This document shows, piece after piece, positions 52,584-61,455 of a DNA stretch of 64,000 nt (position 1 is its first letter; each line of letters opens with the position of its first letter). The DNA is from Syntrophales bacterium. Lineage in GTDB: Bacteria; Desulfobacterota; Syntrophia; Syntrophales; UBA2210. The translations under genes and the position numbers were made by a program. Under the pieces are notes generated by a model that was given only the letters and a program-made list of their open reading frames with translations, was not told where the DNA came from and made no database searches. The stretch is taken from assembly GCA_023228425.1 (NCBI GenBank), contig JALOBE010000001.1:1-64000 (forward strand), in the 5' to 3' direction.

Positions 52584-53992
52584 TGACACCGCCAAAGACA
52601 AAGATCGTCTGCACTATAGGACCGTCGAGTAACTGTCCTGAAACCATAGCATCTTTGATCGAAAGCGGCATGAGTGTCGCCCGGCTGAACTTTTCTCACG
52701 GGACTCATGAAGAGCATGGAATCGTCATAGAGCGCCTCAGAGAGGCTTCAGCCCGTCTGGGGCGGCCCGTGGCAATCCTCCAGGATCTGGGGGGACCTAA
52801 AATCCGGGTCGGCACAATCCCCGAAGGTGGTTTGCGCCTTTCCGCGGGGGAAAAGATGATTCTTACCGGCGACCCGGGACCCGCCCGGGGGAACCGGGTG
52901 TCCGTTTCCTTTCCAAACCTTTCCTCCCAGGTCGGCAGGGGCGACCGGATCCTGCTCGCCGACGGCATGATGGAACTGGTAGTGGAACAAACGAGCGGAC
53001 CGGACATTACCAGCCGTGTCATAACCGGCGGTGTACTGACATCCCACAAGGGAATCAACCTGCCTTCAAGCACGCTTGACATGCCCGCAATGACAGAAAA
53101 GGACCGCCGGGATCTCCTCTACGGACTGGCGATGGACGTTGATTACGTGGCTCTGTCCTTCGTTCGGACCGCCCATGACATTTTCAGCATCAAGGATATC
53201 ATTCGAAGCCGGACCAAGAGCACGCCCGTCATCGCCAAGATCGAAAAGCACGAAGCTCTGAACCACGTGGACGCCATCCTGGAGGCCTCCGACGGTGTCA
53301 TGGTGGCCCGGGGAGATCTGGGCGTGGAAATTCGGCTGGAAAAAGTCCCCGGCATACAGAAAATGCTGATCCGCAAGGCCAATGCCCTGGGCAAACCGGT
53401 CATCATCGCCACCCAGATGCTGCGGTCAATGGTGGAGTCTCCACACCCCACCAGGGCTGAAGCGGCTGACGTGGCGAACGGCGTCCTGGATGGCGCCGAT
53501 GCCGTTATGCTGTCTGAAGAAACCGCCATAGGGAAGTATCCCGTGCAGTCTGTCCGCTACATGGCCAGAATCGCCCGGAGTGCCGAAGAAGAGTACCTCC
53601 ACGCCGCCTATCTCAACCTCCCCACTCATCCCGGGATCGCCGGGGCCGTGGCCAAGGCCGCTTGCAGCCTGGCGAAAAACATTGACGCCGTCGCTATTGT
53701 CGCCACTACCCGGAGCGGCTTTACGGCCGCCCAGATAGCCCGCTATCGCCCCCGGCAGACCGTCGTCGCCCTGACACCGAACCAGGATGCCGTTCGCCGC
53801 CTCGCGTTGTACTGGGGCTGCATTCCTCATTATCTCGATACTATCGAGCACACCGACGAAATGGTCGAAAGAGCAGCGGCGGCCGTCCTTGTGGAAGGTT
53901 ACGCCCGGGAAGGCGATACGCTGGTGATTACCGCCGGACGACCCCTCTGGGAAACGGGAACCACCAATATGCTCTGGGTCAAGACTCTTTGA
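52583..53992 (+). CDS. pyk: Pyruvate kinase
   Basis: A 469-residue enzyme with IVCTIGPSSN and ARLNFSHGTHEEH at the N-terminus, the catalytic VIAKIEKHEAL, metal-site MVARGDLGVEI and MLSEETAIGKYPV. It converts phosphoenolpyruvate and ADP to pyruvate and ATP. The length fits the standard bacterial form without an extra C-terminal phosphotransferase domain. GTG 52580 is an alternative start, one codon longer. Confidence 0.95.
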   Translation: MTPPKTKIVCTIGPSSNCPETIASLIESGMSVARLNFSHGTHEEHGIVIERLREASARLGRPVAILQDLGGPKIRVGTIPEGGLRLSAGEKMILTGDPGPARGNRVSVSFPNLSSQVGRGDRILLADGMMELVVEQTSGPDITSRVITGGVLTSHKGINLPSSTLDMPAMTEKDRRDLLYGLAMDVDYVALSFVRTAHDIFSIKDIIRSRTKSTPVIAKIEKHEALNHVDAILEASDGVMVARGDLGVEIRLEKVPGIQKMLIRKANALGKPVIIATQMLRSMVESPHPTRAEAADVANGVLDGADAVMLSEETAIGKYPVQSVRYMARIARSAEEEYLHAAYLNLPTHPGIAGAVAKAACSLAKNIDAVAIVATTRSGFTAAQIARYRPRQTVVALTPNQDAVRRLALYWGCIPHYLDTIEHTDEMVERAAAAVLVEGYAREGDTLVITAGRPLWETGTTNMLWVKTL

Positions 53993-54239
53993 ACGAGCCT
54001 TCATGAGGTATCGCGCTTCGGGGCAATACCGTTGTATGATGAAAAAAACGGTCCCCCTTTCCCCCGCAGCACGTCGGGGCTGAAACCGGTTCCCACCAGC
54101 GGAACCCCGGCACCTTAAGTCGGCAGGAGGGATACCAGATCTCCGGTTCCTGGTACATGTCAGCCACAAGCACAAGTGACGAAGAGGGCCACCCGTTAAA
54201 AGACACCTCGTGAGGAGCGGAAGCGGCGGCGATTGCCGG

Positions 54240-55580
54240 TTACAATATCGGCAAGTACCGTTCCAGTTCGTAGGTGCTCACATGGGTACGGTACAGATCC
54301 CACTCGATCTTCTTGTTGGAGATAAACTTCTCGAAAATATGATCGCCCAGCGCCTCCTTCAAAAAAGCGCTGTTCTCGGCACGAGCGATGGCCTCTCCGA
54401 GACTGCCCGGCAGGGACGCGATACCCCGTTCCGCGCGCTCGCGGTCGTTCATTTCGAAGATATCGTCCTCGACGGGGTCGGGAAGGACCAGCTTCTCTTC
54501 GATACCCTTCAGACCCGCGGCGAGCATCACCGCAAAGGCGAGGTACGGATTGCAGGCAGGGTCGGGACAGCGAAACTCCATCCTCGTGGCCTGGGATTTG
54601 CCCGGCTTGTACATGGGAACCCTGATCAGGGCCGAACGGTTCTTCCGGGCCCAGGAGATGTACACCGGAGCCTCGTAACCGGGAACCAGGCGCTTGTAGG
54701 AATTCACCCACTGCGCGACAACAATGCACAGTTCCTCGGCATGCGTGAGAAGGCCCGCTATGTAGCTTTTGCCCAGCGACGACAGGAAATAGTCGTCCCG
54801 CTCATCGAAAAACACGTTCTTTCGGCCCTTGAAAAGGGACTGGTGAACATGCATGCCGCTCCCGTTCTCACCAAAAAGGGGCTTGGGCATGAAGGTTGCG
54901 TAAAAACCGTACTTGGCGGCCATCTCTTTCACGGTCAGGCGGTAGGTCATGGCCGCGTCGGCCATGGTCAGCGCCTCGGCATAGCGCAGGTCGATCTCGT
55001 GCTGACTCGGCGCGACTTCATGGTGGCTGTACTCCACGGGAATGCCCATCTCCTCCAATGCAAGAATCGTGTCGCGGCGCATGTCGCTCGCCACGTCCAT
55101 GGGCATCTGGTCAAAGTACCCTCCCCGGTCCAGAATCCGGGGCTCGCCCTCGGAGCTCTTGAAATAAAAAAACTCCAGTTCGGGCCCCACATACAACGAC
55201 AGCCCCAAGGCAGAGGCCTTCGCAAGCTGGCGCTTCAGAGCATGGCGCGGATCTCCCCGGTAGGGCACACCGTCCGGGGTCAGGATATCACAGAACATGC
55301 GGGCAACCTTTGAACCATCGGCGGGGCTCGTCCGCCAGGGAAGAATGGCAAAGGTGGCGGGATCCGGCTTCGCCAGCATGTCGCTCTCCTCGATACGGGC
55401 GAAGCCTTCGATGGAGGACCCGTCGAAGCCCATACCCTCATCCAGCGCACCTTCAAGCTCCCTCGGCGAAATGGAAAAACTCTTGAGCATGCCCAGTACG
55501 TCGGTAAACCAGCAGCGGATAAAACGAACGTTGTTGTCCTTAACCTGTTGCAGTACATACTTCTTGTCTTTTTTTGCCAT
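54240..55580 (-). CDS. glnA: Glutamine synthetase, GSI-alpha type
   Basis: A 446-residue type I enzyme: MGFDGSSIEGFARIEESDML near the start, PELEFFYF, SHHEVAPSQHEIDLRYAEAL, FGENGSGMHVHQSL, and EFRCPDPACNPYLAFAVML. The adenylylation tyrosine loop and 25-residue insert of the beta type are absent, so activity should be governed by feedback or GlnR-like control. It makes glutamine from glutamate, ammonia and ATP. A single gene with its own start MAKKDKKY; AGGAGAT lies just before it. Confidence 0.93.
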   Translation of the reverse strand: MAKKDKKYVLQQVKDNNVRFIRCWFTDVLGMLKSFSISPRELEGALDEGMGFDGSSIEGFARIEESDMLAKPDPATFAILPWRTSPADGSKVARMFCDILTPDGVPYRGDPRHALKRQLAKASALGLSLYVGPELEFFYFKSSEGEPRILDRGGYFDQMPMDVASDMRRDTILALEEMGIPVEYSHHEVAPSQHEIDLRYAEALTMADAAMTYRLTVKEMAAKYGFYATFMPKPLFGENGSGMHVHQSLFKGRKNVFFDERDDYFLSSLGKSYIAGLLTHAEELCIVVAQWVNSYKRLVPGYEAPVYISWARKNRSALIRVPMYKPGKSQATRMEFRCPDPACNPYLAFAVMLAAGLKGIEEKLVLPDPVEDDIFEMNDRERAERGIASLPGSLGEAIARAENSAFLKEALGDHIFEKFISNKKIEWDLYRTHVSTYELERYLPIL

Positions 55581-55819
55581 GACCGCATCTCCTTAATGAG
55601 AACCGGGCTTCCCCGAAAGATCACCGCCCCTGAAACAACCCGACCGGACCGAGGCTTCATGCCTATCGAATTCGACACCCCGACCATAGAGTTCTTATGG
55701 AACCCCTTCCGTCGTCGCCGATCCGCATTGCAATAGCACACCACTCATGTGATCTCAACCGGCAATCCGGATGGCACCGACTGGAAAGGGATACAGGACC
55801 TCGACACGATCCTGTTGCA

Positions 55820-57250
55820 TCAGTCCGGAAAAATTTTCCCGGGGTTCATTATATTCAGGGGATCAAAGACCTGCTTGATTCGTTTCTGCAGGGCGATCAG
55901 TTCGGAACTCATCACAATGGGCATGTAAGATGCCCTCTTGGAACCGATACCATGCTCTCCGCTGATCGTACCACCCAGGCGGAAGACTGTTTCGTAGAGA
56001 TCTCTGAGCAAGAGCGGCAGTGTGTCATCCCATCGTTCCAGGGGCGTTTCGGGTTTTTTGACAGGGGTGGCGTGAAGATTTCCGTCCCCCGCGTGGCCGA
56101 AGCAGGGAATCAGAACATCATATGTCGAGGCAAGACGCTCCAGTTCCCGGACCAGTTCCGGAATGCGCGCTGTGGGAACCACGACATCCTCGAGGCTCTG
56201 TACGGGACAGAGCGCCTTGAAGGCCTCGGCGACACTGACCCGGGGCCGCCACATTTTGCGCTCCGTGGTCGGGGTATTGCCCACGTAAACATCCAAAGCC
56301 CCTTCCTGAAGGAAGAGTTCACCCACCACCCGGCATTCTTCATCGACGGTTTCCCGGCTCGACCCGTCCAGCTCAACAAGCAGCATGGCCCCGATACCCG
56401 GGCAGGGCAGAGCTTCACCGAGAAATTCGTAAGCGGTCTCAACGGACAGACGGTCCATGAATTCGATCCCCGCCGGCAGTATGCCCGCTTCTGAGAAAAC
56501 CCGCGGATAGGCCCCTACGGCAGCGCCTGCATCCGTGAAGGGGATCAACAGAACGGCCGTGGCGAGGGGTTTTGGAATCAGTCGAAGAATGATCTTCGTG
56601 AATATTCCCAGCGTCCCCTCGGAACCAACCAGGAGGCGGATGAGATCATAGCCGGTCACGTCCTTGACCCGCTTGCCCCCCAATGTGAGCAGTTCGCCCG
56701 TGGGGAGAACGACCTCCAGGCCCAGGACATACTGTGCCGTGACCCCGTACTTGATAGCCCGTCCGCCCCCGGCGTTTTCCGCCAGGTTCCCCCCGATGAA
56801 ACACGACTCGAAACTCATCGGATATCCCGCATAAAAGAGTCCCACCTCCTGGACGGCCGCACCGATGACGCTGGTCACGACACCCGGCTCCACGACGGCT
56901 ACCATGTTTTCCCGGTCAATCTCGAGTATGCGGTTCATTCGCTCCAGAGAAAGCACGATGCCGCCGAATCGCGGCACGGCGCCGCAGGATAGCCCCGTTC
57001 CTCCGCCACGGGGTGTTACCGGCAGGCGATGCAGGTTCGCCAGCTTCATGATGGTTGAAATCTCGTCGGCTCGGGAGGGCTTCACAACGACGTCGGGCGG
57101 GCGGGCATATTCCGGACCGGCCACCTCGTCGCGGGAATAATTTTCCAGCGCCTCGGGATCGCCATAGATCATGTTGTTCACACCGACCACCGTCGCCAGT
57201 TCCTGCGCGATTTCCGACGTCACGGTTCCGTAGGGTGTCGTTTTGCTCAT
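55820..57250 (-). CDS. FAD-linked oxidase, GlcD-like
   Basis: A 476-residue protein of the FAD-binding PCMH family. It has PVTPRGGGTGLSCGAVPRFGGIVLSLERMN, CFIGGNLAENAGGGRAIKYG, the GSEGTLGIFTKI motif, and the C-terminal PCFGHAGDGNLHATPV and GGTISGEHGIGSKRA, all as in glycolate oxidase GlcD and D-lactate dehydrogenases. It should oxidise a 2-hydroxy acid. The usual GlcE/GlcF or LutA partners are not beside it, so the electron acceptor is unclear. Start MSKTTPYG at 57250; AAGGATCG-type site upstream. Confidence 0.9.
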   Translation of the reverse strand: MSKTTPYGTVTSEIAQELATVVGVNNMIYGDPEALENYSRDEVAGPEYARPPDVVVKPSRADEISTIMKLANLHRLPVTPRGGGTGLSCGAVPRFGGIVLSLERMNRILEIDRENMVAVVEPGVVTSVIGAAVQEVGLFYAGYPMSFESCFIGGNLAENAGGGRAIKYGVTAQYVLGLEVVLPTGELLTLGGKRVKDVTGYDLIRLLVGSEGTLGIFTKIILRLIPKPLATAVLLIPFTDAGAAVGAYPRVFSEAGILPAGIEFMDRLSVETAYEFLGEALPCPGIGAMLLVELDGSSRETVDEECRVVGELFLQEGALDVYVGNTPTTERKMWRPRVSVAEAFKALCPVQSLEDVVVPTARIPELVRELERLASTYDVLIPCFGHAGDGNLHATPVKKPETPLERWDDTLPLLLRDLYETVFRLGGTISGEHGIGSKRASYMPIVMSSELIALQKRIKQVFDPLNIMNPGKIFPD

Positions 57251-57381
57251 ATTCGATCCTTTCTTTCTTCGAACGTCTCATACCACATGAGGCGGGGTGA
57301 ACGCCATTAAGTTCCGGCATCCCCCCGGAAGCACCGCCCTATAGATTACGCAGCGGCCTGTGCTCTCGCGGATGCATATTG

Positions 57382-57475
57382 ATGGTCCCGTAAAAAGTCC
57401 GGATTTTCCAAAAGCAGCCTTGTAACTCATTGGAAATATCAGGCTCGATTTTCAAGGTTCGCCATGTTTCGGACT
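57382..57475. repeat. Degenerate family C element
   Basis: CCCGTAAAAAGTCCGGATTT followed by CCAAAAGCAGCCTTGTAACTC and TTGGAAATATCAGGCTCGATT matches 10448-10515; the right end is decayed. The surrounding 57251-57665 gap has no other gene seen. Confidence 0.65.
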
Positions 57476-57665
57476 CATTGCGAGCTCGCCGATTATGCAC
57501 GACCCCGGGATTCCGCCACCGTCTGAAGCATTTCAAGTACGTGACATATGCCGGGGCTTGTGATAGTACCCCGCAGATAATGGACGCCGGAACGGAGAGA
57601 CTGCGGTCTTTACTGAACGGTGATCGATGAACAGGCGCTCCGGCGGGAAGCGGGGATAACGATAC

Positions 57666-58607
57666 ATGACGGAAACACTTCGGACGGGACAATCTGCCGG
57701 ACAACTCCTTAAGGGCTGGATTTCCCTTTCCCGTCTTCCTTTCCATGTGGTCGGCATCCTCCCCTTTCTTCTCGGAACCTTCCTGGCCCATCGAATCGCC
57801 GGCGCCTTCAATCCGCAGGTCTTCATCCTGGGGGTCTGCGGTGTCATCCTGATCATGCTGTCCACGTACCACGCGGGTGAGTACTTTGACCGGAACGAAG
57901 ACGCTATTTCAGCCCGCATGCACAACAACCTTTTTGCCGGCGGTTCCCGTATCACAGCCGCCGGGACAATGCCCCGCGCCGTTCCCCTCTGGACCAGTGT
58001 TATCAGCCTTCTGGCGGCAGCAGGAATCGGCGTCATACTCCAGTTCGCCTATCGAACAGGCCCCTGGACGCTTGTGCTTGGCTTCCTGGGCGCACTGCCG
58101 GGATTCTTTTATTCTACGGAACCGGTACGTCTCGTCAAGCGAGGAGTGGGAGAGGTGTTCATAGCCTTCTGTTACGGCTGGCTTCCCGTTGCTTCAGCCT
58201 ATTATATCCAGACAGCCGCCATCGCGCCTGTTATTCACTGGATCTGGCTGCCGATCGGCTTTTCCATTTTGAACGTTATACTGCTCAACGAGTTCCCTGA
58301 TTACGAAGCCGACAGAGCCACGGGCAAGAGAAACCTGCTGGTTCGCGTCGGGTGGACACGCGGTGCTGTGCTGTATATCTTTTTCAGCGTACTTACCTGC
58401 CTTACAATGATGGCATCCCCTCTGTGGGGCGTGCCCGTCGCGGTGATTTATTTTTTTCTTCCCTTTGCCGCCATTGCCCTGTACACAGTCGTTGCGATTG
58501 TGCGTGGCCTTCATCGGAACGCGGAAAAACTTGAACGGTTGTGCGGTCTCACCGTCGCCGTCAATAGTGGAACCTCCCTGGCTTACATGCTGGCCTATCT
58601 GCTGTGA
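57666..58607 (+). CDS. UbiA family prenyltransferase
   Basis: The 313-residue protein has about eight hydrophobic helices and two aspartate motifs for magnesium-diphosphate: GEYFDRNEDAIS (DxxxD) and NEFPDYEADRATGKRNLLVR. The layout is like MenA and related DHNA octaprenyltransferases, which fit a menaquinone-using organism, though other UbiA members (for example protohaem or chlorophyll types) are not excluded. ATAACGATACATG marks its start; its stop overlaps the next gene's GTG by 4 bp. Confidence 0.85.
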   Translation: MTETLRTGQSAGQLLKGWISLSRLPFHVVGILPFLLGTFLAHRIAGAFNPQVFILGVCGVILIMLSTYHAGEYFDRNEDAISARMHNNLFAGGSRITAAGTMPRAVPLWTSVISLLAAAGIGVILQFAYRTGPWTLVLGFLGALPGFFYSTEPVRLVKRGVGEVFIAFCYGWLPVASAYYIQTAAIAPVIHWIWLPIGFSILNVILLNEFPDYEADRATGKRNLLVRVGWTRGAVLYIFFSVLTCLTMMASPLWGVPVAVIYFFLPFAAIALYTVVAIVRGLHRNAEKLERLCGLTVAVNSGTSLAYMLAYLL

Positions 58608-58612
58608 GGAAC

Positions 58613-59869
58613 ATGAAGCAAACCATACGCGTCAAACCATTCTTTGATCCGCCGTCCCTGCTTTTCCGGCAACTGGGAGGCACGCTCCTGATGGGCTACC
58701 TCAATCGATGGAAGCGTATACCCCACTGGCTCATGAAACATGGCTTGCCCTCTATACCCGTTGCCAACGGCGCGTTGGGCATGGGATGCATCGGTTATCC
58801 GGGACATCCGGTCTGGGAGGTGACCGGAGCCTGTAATCTCCACTGCATCCACTGTCACGCCGTGAGCGGCAGACCTTCCCCGGACGAGTTGACGACGGAC
58901 GAAGGCAAGCGGCTCATCGACATGATCGCGGCGGAAAGTGAATTCCGCACCCTGGTCTATACCGGCGGTGAACCCCTGGTGCGACGGGACATATTTGAAT
59001 TGCTCAGGCACTCGCAGCGGGCGGGTCTTTCCAATATCATCGCCACAAACGGAACCTTGATCGATGAAGAAACAGCCTTTAAGCTCAAGGATCACGGCGT
59101 GGTCTGTAACGCCATCAGCCTGGACGCCGCCGATCCCTCAATCCACAACCGGATACGCAACAGGCCCGACGCATTCGAACTCGCCCTGCGGGCAATCGAA
59201 GCGACGAAAAAGGCGGGCATTCTCTTGCAGATAAATACCACCGCCATGGAATACAATATGGAGGATCTGCCCAACCTGATAGACTTCGCGGACAGGTATG
59301 GGGCGGGGATCATGCTGATGTACCAGCTCGTTGCCGTGGGAAGGGGAGAAATCATCGAGACGGCAACACTGAAGAAAAACGCGAATAAACGCTTGAGCGA
59401 GCTGATAGCCGAGAAGCAGCGGGAATGTGACATGATCATCGAACCTGTGGCCGGTCCCCAGTACTGGCCGCATCTCCTTGAAAAAGGTGACATCCGCGGA
59501 GGAGGTCGGCTCGATCTGGCCGGCATGGTCTTTCATGGATGTGCGGCCGGACGGGGCTTTGTGTACGTCAAGGCAAACGGGGACGTGTGGCCCTGTCCTT
59601 TCGTTGAAGTAAGCGGAGGCAGTGTGCGTGAAAAAAGCTTCCATCGCATTTACCATGAATCCAGATTGTTTCAAGACCTGCGCAACCGCGAAGAAAGACT
59701 GAAGGGCCTCTGCGGCGAGTGCCGGTACAAAACCGTTTGCGGCGGATGCCGCGGTCGGGCCCACGCCTACACCGGTGATTATCTTGCTGAGGATCCCCGC
59801 TGCTTTATCAGGGAACGAAAACCTGTCTCCACCACACCCGAAAGCAGCCGGCACGACCGATCGTTGTGA
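58613..59869 (+). CDS. Radical SAM protein, AhbC/AhbD/NirJ-like
   Basis: A 418-residue SPASM-type radical SAM protein. The SAM cluster motif is CNLHCIHC after VWEVTGA, followed by LVYTGGEPLVRRDI and NIIATNGTLI. The C-terminal region has CAAGRGFVYVKANGDVWPCPF and CGECRYKTVCGGCRGRAHAYTGDYLAEDPRCF for extra clusters. In this organism, AhbC (deacetylase of didecarboxysiroheme) and AhbD (coproporphyrin decarboxylase) are the likely family roles, since AhbB is also encoded in the window; other SPASM peptidyl roles cannot be excluded. ATG 58613 follows GAGGA; the overlapping GTG at 58604 is the alternative. Confidence 0.8.
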   Translation: MKQTIRVKPFFDPPSLLFRQLGGTLLMGYLNRWKRIPHWLMKHGLPSIPVANGALGMGCIGYPGHPVWEVTGACNLHCIHCHAVSGRPSPDELTTDEGKRLIDMIAAESEFRTLVYTGGEPLVRRDIFELLRHSQRAGLSNIIATNGTLIDEETAFKLKDHGVVCNAISLDAADPSIHNRIRNRPDAFELALRAIEATKKAGILLQINTTAMEYNMEDLPNLIDFADRYGAGIMLMYQLVAVGRGEIIETATLKKNANKRLSELIAEKQRECDMIIEPVAGPQYWPHLLEKGDIRGGGRLDLAGMVFHGCAAGRGFVYVKANGDVWPCPFVEVSGGSVREKSFHRIYHESRLFQDLRNREERLKGLCGECRYKTVCGGCRGRAHAYTGDYLAEDPRCFIRERKPVSTTPESSRHDRSL

Positions 59870-60055
59870 CCCGCAGAAAAGAGAGAGGGCCACCCTCACG
59901 TATGATCCCGTTGTCCACCCGATTCGGGGCATCGGCAGTGGACCGGATCAAGGGGCTGTTCAATTGCATTTGCACAGTGCCTGTGATAGGAAAAGCATGA
60001 CGGCGACGGTTGCAGGAAATGATGCGTGAATCCGCACGAGAAGGGAGGCGCCACG

Positions 60056-61117
60056 ATGTACACCACAGGTATCGTCACCGACAACCGATATATAAAGCAC
60101 GACCCGGGGGCCTTTCACCCCGAATCTCCCAGGAGACTGGAAGCTCTGTATGAAATGCTTGAAAGTGGGAACATGCGGGGTAAATTTTATCAGATCGAAC
60201 CCCGGCTCGTTGAAATGAGCGAACTCACTCTCATTCACCGCCAGTCCTATATCGATGAGGTTGCCGCAACGGCCGGGATTGCTCACACATCACTCGATGC
60301 GGACACCGTTACATCGGCTGATTCCTACGAAGCGGCCCTGCTCGCGGCGGGAGGACTTATCGAAGCAGTTGACCTCGTCATGGAAGGAACCTTAAAAAAT
60401 GCCTTCGCCTTCGTCAGGCCGCCGGGTCACCATGCAGAGGCAGGGCGGTCAGGAGGATTCTGCCTCTTTAACAATGTGGCCGTCGCGGCGGCGGCAGCCC
60501 GAAAGAAGCATGGTCTCAAGCGGATTCTGATCACGGACTGGGACCTCCACCACGGAAACGGAACGCAGCATTCCTTTTATGACGATCCGGGCGTCCTGTA
60601 TTTTTCCACCCACCAGTACCCGTACTACCCCGGAACGGGGAGCGCCGGTGAAATCGGACGGGGACCGGGCGAGGGATATACCATAAACGTCCCTCTTTCA
60701 CGGGGCAGGAATGATACCGATTACGTCAGGATTTTCAAGGAACTGCTCGAACCTGTTGCGTTGGCGTACAAGCCCGAGCTGATGCTGCTTTCCGCCGGCT
60801 TCGACATATGCCGGGGGGATACCCTGGGAGGCATGGAAGTTTCCGTGCAGGGTTTCGCGAAGCTCATGAGGGTGCTCATGAACACCGCCGACCAGTGCTG
60901 CGATGGGCGCCTGGTGGCCACTCTCGAGGGAGGCTACAACATCTCCATGCTGGTGCAATCTTCCAAGGCGGTCCTCAAGGAAATGAACGGCGAAACCCGC
61001 GTCACCGACAGGGACATTGAAGAAACGGCACAGGGCGCGGCCGTCGTGACCGATCAGGTTCTCAACACTGTTAAAGAACGGATCGCTCCTTTCTGGCCCG
61101 CCGGGACGTTTCGATAA
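60056..61117 (+). CDS. Histone deacetylase-like / AcuC-like amidohydrolase
   Basis: A 353-residue arginase-fold zinc hydrolase with HPESPRRLEALYEML, the catalytic RPPGHHAEAGRSGGFCLFNN, zinc-binding DWDLHHGNGTQH, and LSAGFDICRGDTLGGM. It would remove acetyl groups from lysines or small molecules such as acetylpolyamines. No acetyl-CoA synthetase or acetyltransferase gene is adjacent. AAGGGAGG fixes the ATG at 60056; the frame is open 10 codons upstream. Confidence 0.92.
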   Translation: MYTTGIVTDNRYIKHDPGAFHPESPRRLEALYEMLESGNMRGKFYQIEPRLVEMSELTLIHRQSYIDEVAATAGIAHTSLDADTVTSADSYEAALLAAGGLIEAVDLVMEGTLKNAFAFVRPPGHHAEAGRSGGFCLFNNVAVAAAAARKKHGLKRILITDWDLHHGNGTQHSFYDDPGVLYFSTHQYPYYPGTGSAGEIGRGPGEGYTINVPLSRGRNDTDYVRIFKELLEPVALAYKPELMLLSAGFDICRGDTLGGMEVSVQGFAKLMRVLMNTADQCCDGRLVATLEGGYNISMLVQSSKAVLKEMNGETRVTDRDIEETAQGAAVVTDQVLNTVKERIAPFWPAGTFR

Positions 61118-61142
61118 CAGGGAACAGGGAGGACGGCCGACT

Positions 61143-61430
61143 GTGAAAATTACGCAAGAACAGGTAGTACACGTGGCTCATCTCGCCAGGCTGAACATAC
61201 GAGACGATGAAATAGAAATGTTCACTTCCCAGCTCAATGACATTCTTGTGTACATGGACATTCTCGACGGGGCCGATACAACGGGCGTGGGACCCATGAG
61301 TTCCGTCGCGGGGGGCACGGAACCGTACAGGGAAGATGCGGTTCTCCCGTCTCTCGGCGTCGAAGACGCGCTTGCGAACGCTCCCGATGTCACTGGGGGA
61401 AGCTTCAAGGTACCCAAGGTAATTGACTGA
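61143..61430 (+). CDS. gatC: Aspartyl/glutamyl-tRNA amidotransferase subunit C
   Basis: A 95-residue protein with GTG start, VKITQEQVVHVAHLARLNIRDDEIEMFTSQLNDILVYMDIL and the DxxxV...REDAVLPSL segment of GatC, which clamps GatA and GatB together. It begins the gatCAB run with 25 bp after the deacetylase gene and a GGGAGG site. Confidence 0.93.
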   Translation: MKITQEQVVHVAHLARLNIRDDEIEMFTSQLNDILVYMDILDGADTTGVGPMSSVAGGTEPYREDAVLPSLGVEDALANAPDVTGGSFKVPKVID

Positions 61431-61455
61431 AACCATTTTACCATAAGGAATGTTC

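Noticed and set aside
54210..55313. 367-codon plus-strand frame opposite glnA
   Set aside because: Shadow of glutamine synthetase.
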